A stretch of 47,129 bases of DNA from Lachnospiraceae bacterium. GTDB taxonomy: Bacteria > Bacillota > Clostridia > Lachnospirales > Lachnospiraceae. The translations under genes were made by a program, and so were the position numbers. Positions 29,429 to 38,377 of this stretch are shown piece after piece (position 1 is the first letter of the stretch; every line of letters begins with the position of its first letter). The stretch covers positions 1 to 47,129 of the forward strand of contig JAILNN010000112.1 in the NCBI GenBank assembly GCA_024691565.1, written 5' to 3'. Below the pieces are notes generated by a model, which searched no databases, was not told where the DNA came from, and was given only the letters and a program-made list of their open reading frames with translations.

Positions 29429-30049
29429 CTACCCTCTAACAGCATCAACATATTTCCTGATTTTTTCTTTGTCTTTAAATCTATCAGTTTCTAAAAGACT
29501 ACTCGCATCCAAAGCATAAGGATTTAAAAACTCAATTGCAGCCTTCGCATTTTCATGATTAATTCCTCCCGCAAGAAAATAATCTCTTGAGACATTTTTA
29601 ACAATATCCCAATTAAATGACATGCCGCTTCCGCCCTCTTTACCCTTAACAAAGGTATCCAAAAGGACATAATCCGCCCTGCAATTTTCAATCATCTCAA
29701 TATCTGTTTCTTCCTTAATTCTGAATGCTTTTATGATTTTTATTTGAGAATTATTGATTTTACTTCTAAGCTTATCGATAAAATCATCATCTTCATTTCC
29801 ATGAAGCTGAATCAGATCTAAAAGAGCTTCGTCTGTATATCTAAGAATTTCATTGATGTCCTGGTTTACAAAAACTCCAACTCGTTTTACTCTCGAATCC
29901 ACTAGATGTGATAATTCCTTCATATCATTGAATTTAACCTGTCTAAAGAAGCCATCTGCTAAAATAAAGCCACAATAATCAGGTAAAAACTCATTTATAT
30001 ATAATACATCTACTTTTCTTCTAAGTCCACATATTTTTATTTTAGTCAT
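29429..30049 (-). CDS. trpF: Phosphoribosylanthranilate isomerase
   Basis: MTKIKICGLRRKVDVLYINEFLPDYCGFILA ... FLAGGINHENAKAAIEFLNPYALDASSLLET. Confidence 0.93.
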   Translation of the reverse strand: MTKIKICGLRRKVDVLYINEFLPDYCGFILADGFFRQVKFNDMKELSHLVDSRVKRVGVFVNQDINEILRYTDEALLDLIQLHGNEDDDFIDKLRSKINNSQIKIIKAFRIKEETDIEMIENCRADYVLLDTFVKGKEGGSGMSFNWDIVKNVSRDYFLAGGINHENAKAAIEFLNPYALDASSLLETDRFKDKEKIRKYVDAVRG

Positions 30050-30086
30050 AAGCTTCCTCCAGGTATTTTAAAAGTAAACTCTTACA

Positions 30087-30136
30087 CAATCTCAGCCCGA
30101 CTGAATTAATCACAAATTCTCAAGCAATCTCAGCCC
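30087..30136. repeat. Direct repeat of the trpC 3' end (38-bp period)
   Basis: CAATCTCAGCCC at 30087-30098 and 30125-30136, with flanking imperfect identity on both sides. Confidence 0.85.
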
Positions 30137-30938
30137 TTCTTAATTCAGCAAGTTCTCTCTTCCAACTCCTAAGTGTTTCTTCAGGGTCACTCTGCCTCAT
30201 GAGTGCCTCCCCAACTAGCACAGCATCAACTTCCTCCCGCTGAAGTCTAAATAAATCCTCAATATGTTTAACACCGCTTTCCGAAACAAAAACCACATCC
30301 TCAGGAATCAAACTCCTAAACCTAATTGAATTATTTACATTAACCGAAAAATCTCTAAGATTTCTATTGTTAACGCCAACAATTCTCGCACCAGCTTTTA
30401 AAACCTTCTGAATCTCATCCTCATCATGTGCTTCAAAAAGCACCGAAAGTCCAAGTCCATCAGCAATCTGAAAATAATCCTTTAACTCCACTTCATCAAG
30501 AATTGAAGCAATGAGAAGAATCGCATCAGCGCCTGATGATTTTGCTTCATAAATCATATACTCATCAACAGTAAAATCTTTCCTCAAAACTGGAGTCTTA
30601 ACAAGGCTCTTAATATCCTCTAAATATGATAAACTTCCAAGAAAAAATTCAGGCTCTGTAAGACAGGAAATCGCGTCTGCATCGCCATTTTCATATGCCT
30701 TTGCAATTTCTTTATATGGAAAATTTTCTGAAATAATTCCCTTCGATGGAGATGCTTTTTTTACTTCACAAATCAAAGATAATCCATCTTTTTTAAGGCT
30801 ATTTTCAAACACATAATTTCCATCAAAATTTTCACTAAGCTTTAAGGCTTCCTCCTTAACAACGGACAAAGGTTTTTTACTCATAGAATCCTGAACTCTA
30901 AGTCTGGTTCTATCTGAAATCTTTTCTAAAATATCCAT
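30120..30938 (-). CDS. trpC: Indole-3-glycerol phosphate synthase
   Basis: LICEVKKASPSKGIISENFPYKEIAKAYENGDADAISCLTEPEFFLGS ... VLRKDFTVDEYMIYEAKSSGADAILLI. Start at MDILEKIS with GAGG RBS. Confidence 0.96.
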   Translation of the reverse strand: MDILEKISDRTRLRVQDSMSKKPLSVVKEEALKLSENFDGNYVFENSLKKDGLSLICEVKKASPSKGIISENFPYKEIAKAYENGDADAISCLTEPEFFLGSLSYLEDIKSLVKTPVLRKDFTVDEYMIYEAKSSGADAILLIASILDEVELKDYFQIADGLGLSVLFEAHDEDEIQKVLKAGARIVGVNNRNLRDFSVNVNNSIRFRSLIPEDVVFVSESGVKHIEDLFRLQREEVDAVLVGEALMRQSDPEETLRSWKRELAELRRAEIA

Positions 30939-30956
30939 AAAACACCTCACTTTTAA

Positions 30957-31979
30957 TTAGGCAATCTTCTGATCATTATTTGTAAGCTCAATAAACTGCT
31001 CAAGCTTCTTCAATGCCTTTCCACTTTCAATAGTTTCCTTAGCAAGATTAATTCCTTCCTCGATAGAATCAGCTTTTCCAGCAAGGTAAAGAGCAACTCC
31101 TGAATTAAGTAAAACTGTATCTGTCTTAGGACCACTCTCACCCTTAAGAATGTTAATTGCAATCTGAGCATTCTCCTTAGGCTCTCCACCAACAAGTTCA
31201 CTCTTCTGACATGTCTTAAAACCAAAGTCCTCAGGACAAATTGTATATTTTCTATAGTTACCATCGATATATTCAGCAATAACTGTAGGAGCGCTCATTG
31301 AAATTTCATCAATACAATCAGTTCCATATACTGCCATCGCTCTCTCAACACCGATGTTATGAAGTACTCTAACAAGTGGCTCAACAAGCTTCTCTGAATA
31401 AACTCCCATAAGCTGAATATCAGCACTTGCAGGATTAGTAAGAGGTCCTAAAATATTGAAAATTGTTCTAATTCCAATTTCCTTTCTAACTCCTCCAACG
31501 AATCTCATTGCTGGATGATACTTCTGAGCAAAAAGGAAGATTAAACCAGCCTCATCAAGCACATTCTCAGCATCCTCTGTCTCAAGATCAATCTTAGCTC
31601 CAAGAGCCTCAAAGCAATCAGCTGTACCGCACTTACTTGAAGCAGCTCTATTTCCATGCTTAGCAACCTTCTGTCCAGCAGCTGCACAAACAATAGCTGA
31701 AAGTGTTGAAATATTAAATGTATTCGAGCCATCTCCACCTGTTCCAACAATTTCTAACAAACCTTTTTCTGAATGGAAAGGCTTACAATGCTTCTTCATA
31801 ACATTAGCCGCAGCTGTAATCTCATCAATTGTTTCACCCTTCATTGCAAGAGCAGTAAGAAATGCAGCCTTATGAACATCAAGTGCCTCTCCTGTCATAA
31901 TTTCTTCCATAACCTCTGTCATCTCATCTGCTGTTAAATTGCTACCCTGTGATAATTCCTTAATTGCCTCTTTAATCAT
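30957..31979 (-). CDS. trpD: Anthranilate phosphoribosyltransferase
   Basis: [55 protein letters not shown]. Confidence 0.97.
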   Translation of the reverse strand: MIKEAIKELSQGSNLTADEMTEVMEEIMTGEALDVHKAAFLTALAMKGETIDEITAAANVMKKHCKPFHSEKGLLEIVGTGGDGSNTFNISTLSAIVCAAAGQKVAKHGNRAASSKCGTADCFEALGAKIDLETEDAENVLDEAGLIFLFAQKYHPAMRFVGGVRKEIGIRTIFNILGPLTNPASADIQLMGVYSEKLVEPLVRVLHNIGVERAMAVYGTDCIDEISMSAPTVIAEYIDGNYRKYTICPEDFGFKTCQKSELVGGEPKENAQIAINILKGESGPKTDTVLLNSGVALYLAGKADSIEEGINLAKETIESGKALKKLEQFIELTNNDQKIA

Positions 31980-32120
31980 AATTTTCCTCTTTTCTGCGTC
32001 GGTTAAATTTTAATGTGTATAAAAGATATTTCCGACACTAAATACCTTTTACTTTGGTTTCATTAAGTCCAACCATCCAGTCAACGCTAGCAAATTTACT
32101 CTTATCCCTATTATGTATAA

Positions 32121-32687
32121 CTAAATGTTTATAAAGTTTTCTAAAATCTTCTTACCATCTGGAGTAAGAATTGATTCAGGATGAAATTGCAATCCATAAA
32201 TCTTATATTCTCTGTGTTCCACAGCCATTATTTCATCTTCCTTAGTAACGGAAACGACCTTTAAGCAGCTCGGTATCTTTTCAGCATCAGCCGCAAGAGA
32301 ATGGTATCTTGCAACCTTAATTTCTTTCCCAATTCCTTTAAAAAGTTCACTTTTCTCATCAACAGAAACTATCGAGCTCTTTCCATGCATAAGCCTTGAA
32401 GCATAGGTAACAACTCCTCCAAAGGCTTCACAAATTGCCTGATGACCAAGGCATACACCAAGGATTGGAATCTTACTTCCAAGCTTTAAAACAACCTCTT
32501 CGCAAATTCCTGCATCCGCAGGTCTTCCAGGTCCTGGTGAAAGAATAATCTTATCCGGATTAAGTTCTTCAATTTCTTCAACTGTCATCTCATCATTTCG
32601 AATAACCTTAATATCAGGTTCAAACACACCTACCATCTGAAAAAGGTTATATGAAAAACTATCATAATTATCAATTAGTAAAATCAT
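32121..32687 (-). CDS. trpG: Anthranilate synthase component II (glutamine amidotransferase)
   Basis: ILLIDNYDSFSYNLFQMVG ... ILSPGPGRPADAGI ... ILGVCLGHQAICEAFGG ... LQFHPESILTPDGKKILENF. Confidence 0.96.
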   Translation of the reverse strand: MILLIDNYDSFSYNLFQMVGVFEPDIKVIRNDEMTVEEIEELNPDKIILSPGPGRPADAGICEEVVLKLGSKIPILGVCLGHQAICEAFGGVVTYASRLMHGKSSIVSVDEKSELFKGIGKEIKVARYHSLAADAEKIPSCLKVVSVTKEDEIMAVEHREYKIYGLQFHPESILTPDGKKILENFINI

Positions 32688-34174
32688 ATTTCTCCTCCTT
32701 TTTCAACCGCTGAAATAACAGCCTTTGCTTTATTTATGCACTCTGTATACTCAGTCTCCGGGACTGAATCAGCAACGATTCCAGCACCACTTCTAACAAA
32801 AATTTTATTATTCTTCTTCCAAACAAGCCTGATTGCAATACATGTATCAAGATTTCCGGTAAAATCAATATAACCGATTGCTCCACCATAAATCCCTCTC
32901 TTATTATTCTCAAGCTCATTAATAATCTCCATAGCCCTATGTTTAGGTGCTCCAGAAAGTGTACCCGCAGGAAGCACTGCATCAACTGCATCAAGAGCAC
33001 TCTTATCATCCCTGATTTCACCAACTACAGTAGAACCGATATGCATTACATGAGAATATCTCTCAATCCCCATATACTTCTCAACCTCGACACTACCAAA
33101 CTTACTGATTTTTCCAAGATCATTTCTTCCCAAGTCAACAAGCATATTATGCTCCGCACATTCCTTTTCATCAGCAAGTAATTCCTTCTCAAGAGCTAAA
33201 TCTTCTTCATCACTCTTTCCTCTAGGTCTCGTTCCAGCGAGTGGAAATGTATGAAGCGTTTTATTTTCAAGCTTCACAAGCGTCTCTGGTGAAGCTCCAG
33301 CAACCTCAACATCGTCGCTACCCATATAAAACATATAAGGGGAAGGATTGATTGTTCTAAGCATTCGATAAACATTTAAAAGGCTTCCCTCATATTCAGC
33401 TTCCAATCGGTTAGAAAGAACAACCTGAAAAATATCTCCCTCATAGATATATTTCTTAGCCTTAATAACCATATCACAAAACTCTTCCTTGCTGAAAAGT
33501 GCTCTGTATTCTCCGAGCATTCTTCCCGACTCATCCTCGCACTCTTCACCTTTTTCAATCAATTCAATAATCTTATCAATTTCAGAATTTGCCCTATCAA
33601 ATTCCATCTGTAAATCATCGGCATCAGTTCTTGCATTCGCAATAACAATTATCTTTCCCTTTATATTATCGAATGCGATAATCTTATCGAAGAGCATCAA
33701 ATCCACATCATTAAAATTCTCTTCATCCTTAGCATCTAAATTCAATTTCTTCTCACTATATTTAATATAGTCATAAGAAAAATAACCCATGAAACCGCCG
33801 GTAAAAGTTGGAAGATTTAAAAGCTTTGGACTTCTATGATTCTTTAGAATTTCCTTTATATAATCTCCCGGATGATTAACCTTAATTTCATCCTCAAGTT
33901 TCTTTGTCTCACCATTATCATCAACGATAATTCTCTTAACCCTAAGAGTATTTGAATTATCACAGGTAAGTTCTAAACTTGGATCAAAACCGAGGAATGT
34001 GTATCTTCCCCAATATTGCTGCTGTTCAACACTCTCCAACATAAAAACATGATGCGAATTCTTTTTAAGAATCTTAAGTGTCTGAATCGGCGTTCTAATA
34101 TCAGATAAGATTTCCTTAGATATTGGAACAATGTCGTAGCTACCCTTAAAACTAGCAAATTCTTTAAAATCCAT
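32684..34174 (-). CDS. trpE: Anthranilate synthase component I
   Basis: FQVVLSNRLEAEYEGSLLNVYRMLRTINPSPYMFYM ... LPAGTLSGAPKHRAMEIINELE. Start at MDFKEFASF with GGAGG RBS. Confidence 0.97.
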   Translation of the reverse strand: MDFKEFASFKGSYDIVPISKEILSDIRTPIQTLKILKKNSHHVFMLESVEQQQYWGRYTFLGFDPSLELTCDNSNTLRVKRIIVDDNGETKKLEDEIKVNHPGDYIKEILKNHRSPKLLNLPTFTGGFMGYFSYDYIKYSEKKLNLDAKDEENFNDVDLMLFDKIIAFDNIKGKIIVIANARTDADDLQMEFDRANSEIDKIIELIEKGEECEDESGRMLGEYRALFSKEEFCDMVIKAKKYIYEGDIFQVVLSNRLEAEYEGSLLNVYRMLRTINPSPYMFYMGSDDVEVAGASPETLVKLENKTLHTFPLAGTRPRGKSDEEDLALEKELLADEKECAEHNMLVDLGRNDLGKISKFGSVEVEKYMGIERYSHVMHIGSTVVGEIRDDKSALDAVDAVLPAGTLSGAPKHRAMEIINELENNKRGIYGGAIGYIDFTGNLDTCIAIRLVWKKNNKIFVRSGAGIVADSVPETEYTECINKAKAVISAVEKGGEI

Positions 34175-34279
34175 AAGCTTCCTCCTTATAATTACCATAC
34201 TTCCCATTCCCTTACTTTGAGTTTTTACCAAACCAGAACTTTTAAACCTAAACAACTGTAACTAGACAATTTTGAACAT

Positions 34280-34640
34280 AAAAAAAGCCCCTGGACAGAA
34301 AATAAATCTGTCCAAGGGCGAAAATTCAAAATAAAATATCCGCGGTGCCACCTTGATTTGTATTAAAAAATAACACACACTCAGCAAAATACTCTGCATA
34401 GAAAACATATGCAATAAACATTTACATACATTAAAAACACATTCATATCTCCGACAAATAACGCTCGTCCACACGTCGTGCAATACTTGATTTAAAAAAA
34501 TCTTTCCACACGCCCTCAACGGTCCATTTAACAAGCTGTATGCTACCGACTCTCAGCAACGCCGGCTCTCTGTGAGCTCATGTCCTGTTTTTATCTCCGT
34601 TTCAACGGTTTAAAATATTCAATTCATAGTAAAAACTATG
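34280..34640 (-). promoter_or_regulatory. T-box leader of the trp operon (predicted tRNA-Trp specific)
   Basis: Minus-strand T-box AAGGTGGCACCGCGG (34354-34340); terminator GCCCTTGGACAG...CTGTCCAGGGGC TTTTTTT (34319-34280); candidate specifier UGG followed by A at 34526-34524. Confidence 0.93.
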
Positions 34641-34645
34641 TTTGA

Positions 34646-34674
34646 ATTATATACATGTGAAAAACATCTGTCAA
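34646..34674 (-). promoter_or_regulatory. trp operon promoter
   Basis: Minus strand TTGACA (34674-34669), 17-bp spacer, TATAAT (34651-34646). Confidence 0.85.
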
Positions 34675-34958
34675 GAAAAAATTTATTTTTTAATTCTCAT
34701 CGTATCGTCTTCGTATTTTTTCGTATTCTTACAATTCCATTAAACTTTCCCCTAAAGTATTGCTAATTAGTAGAAAGTAAATTATTATACAATAGAATAT
34801 ATTTATGAAAATGGGTTAGTTTTCGAATTATTATATTTAATGGCGTGTTTTAGGTATAAGGAGTCATAATTATTTGATTAATATGTTTTTAGGTCGAATA
34901 ATTATTTATTAATTAGGGATTAAACAATAGTTTTTAACTAGGGAAAGGAAGTGCTAAT

Positions 34959-35825
34959 ATGGATGCGTTATCAAAAAAAATATCCATAAAATTTTATATA
35001 GCATTTTTATGTATTAGTTTTATTTGCGCCATTTGGTTAAACTCGGAAAGGTCAAGCGCTGTAACCTATGTATTAAAGACCTATAGTGATAGTGTTTCCG
35101 TTACTTCATCACAGACTACAACAACACAGACAACTCCAACACCTTCTGCATCACCAACTATTACACCAGGTTCAACAGCTGTATCGCAAACACCGTCTTC
35201 AACTCAGAGCTCAACAGCAACACCAACTGTTGCTCCAACTGCTACACCTGAGGTAAAGACAACAACAGCGACAATCTTAACCTACACCTATCAGAAACCA
35301 GTTATTTCTTCTTCCAGGCCAGGTTATAAAGCAATAAACAAATACTTTTCGAATCATTACAAAACATTTTTAGCAAATAAGACATCAATTGAAAATGTTG
35401 CAAAGGAGAACTACAAAACATCAGCTTTTACTACTCCTTACACAATGACTGGAAAATGGACAGTTACTTACATAAGCGGAAATATAATTAGTTTAAAGTA
35501 TATTTACAATGATACAATCGCTTCAGAAAACTCCACTTCAATTAGTGGTGTAACCTTCGATATGAAAACCGGAAAAAAGGTGAATATCAAGAAATATACA
35601 AATTACTCAACAAATAAGATTAAAAACAAACTTGTAAAATCATATAAAAAATACGCAAAGAAAAACACTTCCTACACATTTTGGAATAATAATGTAAGCA
35701 CATTGAAAGCTACTTCGATGAGTTCTCTTCCATTCTGCATACAGAATAATGGAAAGATTCAATTGCTTTTCTCCCCTGGAGTACTTGCTCCACAGGCAGT
35801 AGGAATAATTACTTTTAATCTTTAA
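34959..35825 (+). CDS. Secreted/membrane-anchored protein with Thr/Pro/Ser linker and DUF4163/DUF3298 (RsiV/PdaC-like) region
   Basis: N-terminal hydrophobic segment, TTTQTTPTPSASPTITPGSTAV linker, then YQKPVISSSRPGYKAINKYFS ... ISLKYIYND ... VTFDMKTGKKVNIKKY ... QLLFSPGVLAPQAVGIITFNL. Confidence 0.7.
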   Translation: MDALSKKISIKFYIAFLCISFICAIWLNSERSSAVTYVLKTYSDSVSVTSSQTTTTQTTPTPSASPTITPGSTAVSQTPSSTQSSTATPTVAPTATPEVKTTTATILTYTYQKPVISSSRPGYKAINKYFSNHYKTFLANKTSIENVAKENYKTSAFTTPYTMTGKWTVTYISGNIISLKYIYNDTIASENSTSISGVTFDMKTGKKVNIKKYTNYSTNKIKNKLVKSYKKYAKKNTSYTFWNNNVSTLKATSMSSLPFCIQNNGKIQLLFSPGVLAPQAVGIITFNL

Positions 35826-35836
35826 AAATAGTAAAT

Positions 35837-35876
35837 AAAAGCTCTAGTTTCGTAAATGAAACTAGAGCTTTTTTAA
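35837..35876 (+). terminator. Intrinsic terminator
   Basis: AAAAGCTCTAGTTTC (35837-35851) / GAAACTAGAGCTTTT (35858-35872) + T-run. Confidence 0.9.
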
Positions 35877-35980
35877 TTCATAATTATTATATTCCAATTT
35901 AGAATCAACATAATCTAAAACAAGTTCTTACTTAACTTCATTCAGACCTGCTTATACTCCAACTGTTGCGCTCCTAATTA

Positions 35981-38212
35981 TTATTTCTCAACATAATCAA
36001 ATCTATAAATACTTACAGATAAAGGCGGAAGATTCATAACAATACTGTATTTCTGATCATCGAATTCAACCTTCTCAGCCTTTAAGGTCTTAGGGTTCTT
36101 AATTCCCATTCCACCGTACTTTGTATCATCAGAAGTCATAAGAAGCTTATAGCTTGTGTTTGAAGGAACACCAAATCTCATGTTATCCCTCTGAACAGGT
36201 GTGAAGTTGCAAACAAAGAGGAGCTGATCCTTCTTAGATGAACCTCTTCTAACAAATGAAACCACACTGATATCAGAACGATCAACACTCATCCACTCAA
36301 AACCGATTCTATCCATATCGTTAATATAGAAGGCATCATACTTCTTATAGAACTTATTCAAATCCTGAACAAAGGTCTGACAACCCTTATTCAACTCTTC
36401 ATCTAAAACAAACCAATCAAGGGAACGTTTCTCGCTCCACTCTCTAAACTGACCAAATTCCTGTCCCATGAAAAGAAGCTTCTTTCCAGGATGACCATAC
36501 ATAAATCCATAAGCCAAACGAAGGTTTGCAAACTTCTGACTCATCTCACCTGGCATCTTCTCAACCATAGACTTCTTCAAGTGAACAACCTCATCATGAG
36601 ATATTGACTGAATAAAGTTCTCACTATATGCATATTGCATACTGAACGTAAGTCTGTTATGGTTAGGACCTCTAAAATATGGATCCATCTGCATATACTC
36701 AAGGAAGTCATTCATCCAGCCCATGTTCCACTTAAAGAGGAAGCCAAGACCAGAGAGCTCAACTGGGCTTGTAACACCTGCCCAAGCTGTTGATTCCTCA
36801 GCAATAATCATAGTTCCAGGCTCTTCCTTCTCACAGACTGAATTCAAGCGATGGAAGAACTCAATTGCATCATAATTCTCATTTCCACCATCTTCATTAG
36901 GAAGCCAGTCTCCATCCTGTTTTCCATAGTCAAGATAGAGCATTGAAGCAACCGCATCAACTCTAAGTCCATCAACATGGAAAACTCTGCTCCAGAACAA
37001 GGCATTAGCAATAAGGAAGTTAGAAACCTCTGCACTAGAGTAATCAAAAATATATGTACCCCAGTCAGGATGTTCTCCTCTTCTCTTATCAGGATGCTCG
37101 TAAAGCGCCTGTCCATCGAATCTTCCAAGTGCATAAGCATCTCTTGGGAAGTGAGCTGGAACCCAGTCAAGAATAACACCAATACCAAGTGAATGCATAT
37201 GGTCAATAAAGTACATAAAGTCTTTTGGTTTACCATATCTCTTAGTAGGTGCATAATAACCTGTAACCTGATATCCCCAAGAACCATCAAATGGATGCTC
37301 AGCAATTCCCATCAATTCAACATGAGTATATCCCATCTTCTTCAAATATTTTCCAAGTTCCTTAGCTAACTCTTTATATGTGAAGAAGCCATTATCATCA
37401 TCTTCAATCTTCTTTTTCCAAGAACCCAAATGGCACTCATAGATAGCCATTGGCATCTTAATCATATCCTGTCTGCTTTTCTTTCTTCTCTCTTTAATCC
37501 ACTCAGCATCAGACCACTCGAAACCGCTTAAATCAGCGACAATCGAAGCATTATCAGGTCTAAGCTCTGCCTCATTTGCATATGGATCAGCCTTGTAAAT
37601 CTCATCATCAGTTCTAGTAAGAATCCTGTATTTATAGATTGCGCCCGGCTTAACTCCAGGAATAAATAGCTCATAGATTCCAGAAACATCCTGAATATTC
37701 ATGAGATGAACTCTTCCATCCCACATATTAAAATCACCAACAACACTAACTGATCTAGCATGTGGAGCCCAAACAGCAAAATGAGTTCCCTTAACTCCAT
37801 CAATTTCCATTGGATGAGCACCGAGTTTTTCATAAATATTATTATGTCTGCCTTCTGCAAATAAATATCTATCTACATCTGAAATAATTGACTTAAAAGC
37901 ATATGGATCCTCAGTCTTAACAACATTTCCAGGACCATATACAATATTCAAAACATATCTATCGTCGTACTTTCCACCTTCAATATATTTTCCAAAAAAT
38001 CCACTTCCAGGCTCAACCTCTTCAAGTTCAACCTTATTCTTCCCCTTAGAATCTGTAACATAGATTTTTTGCGCTTCAGGTCTGTAAACTGTGATAACTT
38101 GTCCCTTCAAGAAATCATGTAAACCAAGAATATTCGATGGCGCATTGTGCTTTTCAGCTAACAACTCATCAAATTCAACCCAATTAATCCACTGCTCTAA
38201 TTTTTTTTGCAT
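35981..38212 (-). CDS. glgB: 1,4-alpha-glucan branching enzyme
   Basis: GTHFAVWAPHARSVSVVGDFNMWDGRVHLM ... GYTHVELMGIAEHPFDGSWGYQVTGYYAPTKRYG ... VDGLRVDAVASMLYLDYG. Start at MQKKLEQW, preceded by GGAG RBS. Confidence 0.96.
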   Translation of the reverse strand: MQKKLEQWINWVEFDELLAEKHNAPSNILGLHDFLKGQVITVYRPEAQKIYVTDSKGKNKVELEEVEPGSGFFGKYIEGGKYDDRYVLNIVYGPGNVVKTEDPYAFKSIISDVDRYLFAEGRHNNIYEKLGAHPMEIDGVKGTHFAVWAPHARSVSVVGDFNMWDGRVHLMNIQDVSGIYELFIPGVKPGAIYKYRILTRTDDEIYKADPYANEAELRPDNASIVADLSGFEWSDAEWIKERRKKSRQDMIKMPMAIYECHLGSWKKKIEDDDNGFFTYKELAKELGKYLKKMGYTHVELMGIAEHPFDGSWGYQVTGYYAPTKRYGKPKDFMYFIDHMHSLGIGVILDWVPAHFPRDAYALGRFDGQALYEHPDKRRGEHPDWGTYIFDYSSAEVSNFLIANALFWSRVFHVDGLRVDAVASMLYLDYGKQDGDWLPNEDGGNENYDAIEFFHRLNSVCEKEEPGTMIIAEESTAWAGVTSPVELSGLGFLFKWNMGWMNDFLEYMQMDPYFRGPNHNRLTFSMQYAYSENFIQSISHDEVVHLKKSMVEKMPGEMSQKFANLRLAYGFMYGHPGKKLLFMGQEFGQFREWSEKRSLDWFVLDEELNKGCQTFVQDLNKFYKKYDAFYINDMDRIGFEWMSVDRSDISVVSFVRRGSSKKDQLLFVCNFTPVQRDNMRFGVPSNTSYKLLMTSDDTKYGGMGIKNPKTLKAEKVEFDDQKYSIVMNLPPLSVSIYRFDYVEK

Positions 38213-38377
38213 GTCTTCTCCATTCTGCGAACTAGTCGTTTTATTTATTGTAACCTCATAAATATTCAACTCAGCAAATTTCGCCAAGTCCCCATATAAA
38301 TGCTTTAATTATGCAGTCCGCCACATATTTAAAGCAAGAAGCGTTTTAACTCAGTCGAATCTTTACTTCAAACCGCG

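Noticed and set aside
34262-34534. 90-aa minus-strand ORF
   Set aside because: Falls inside the T-box leader and terminator; translation of structured RNA.
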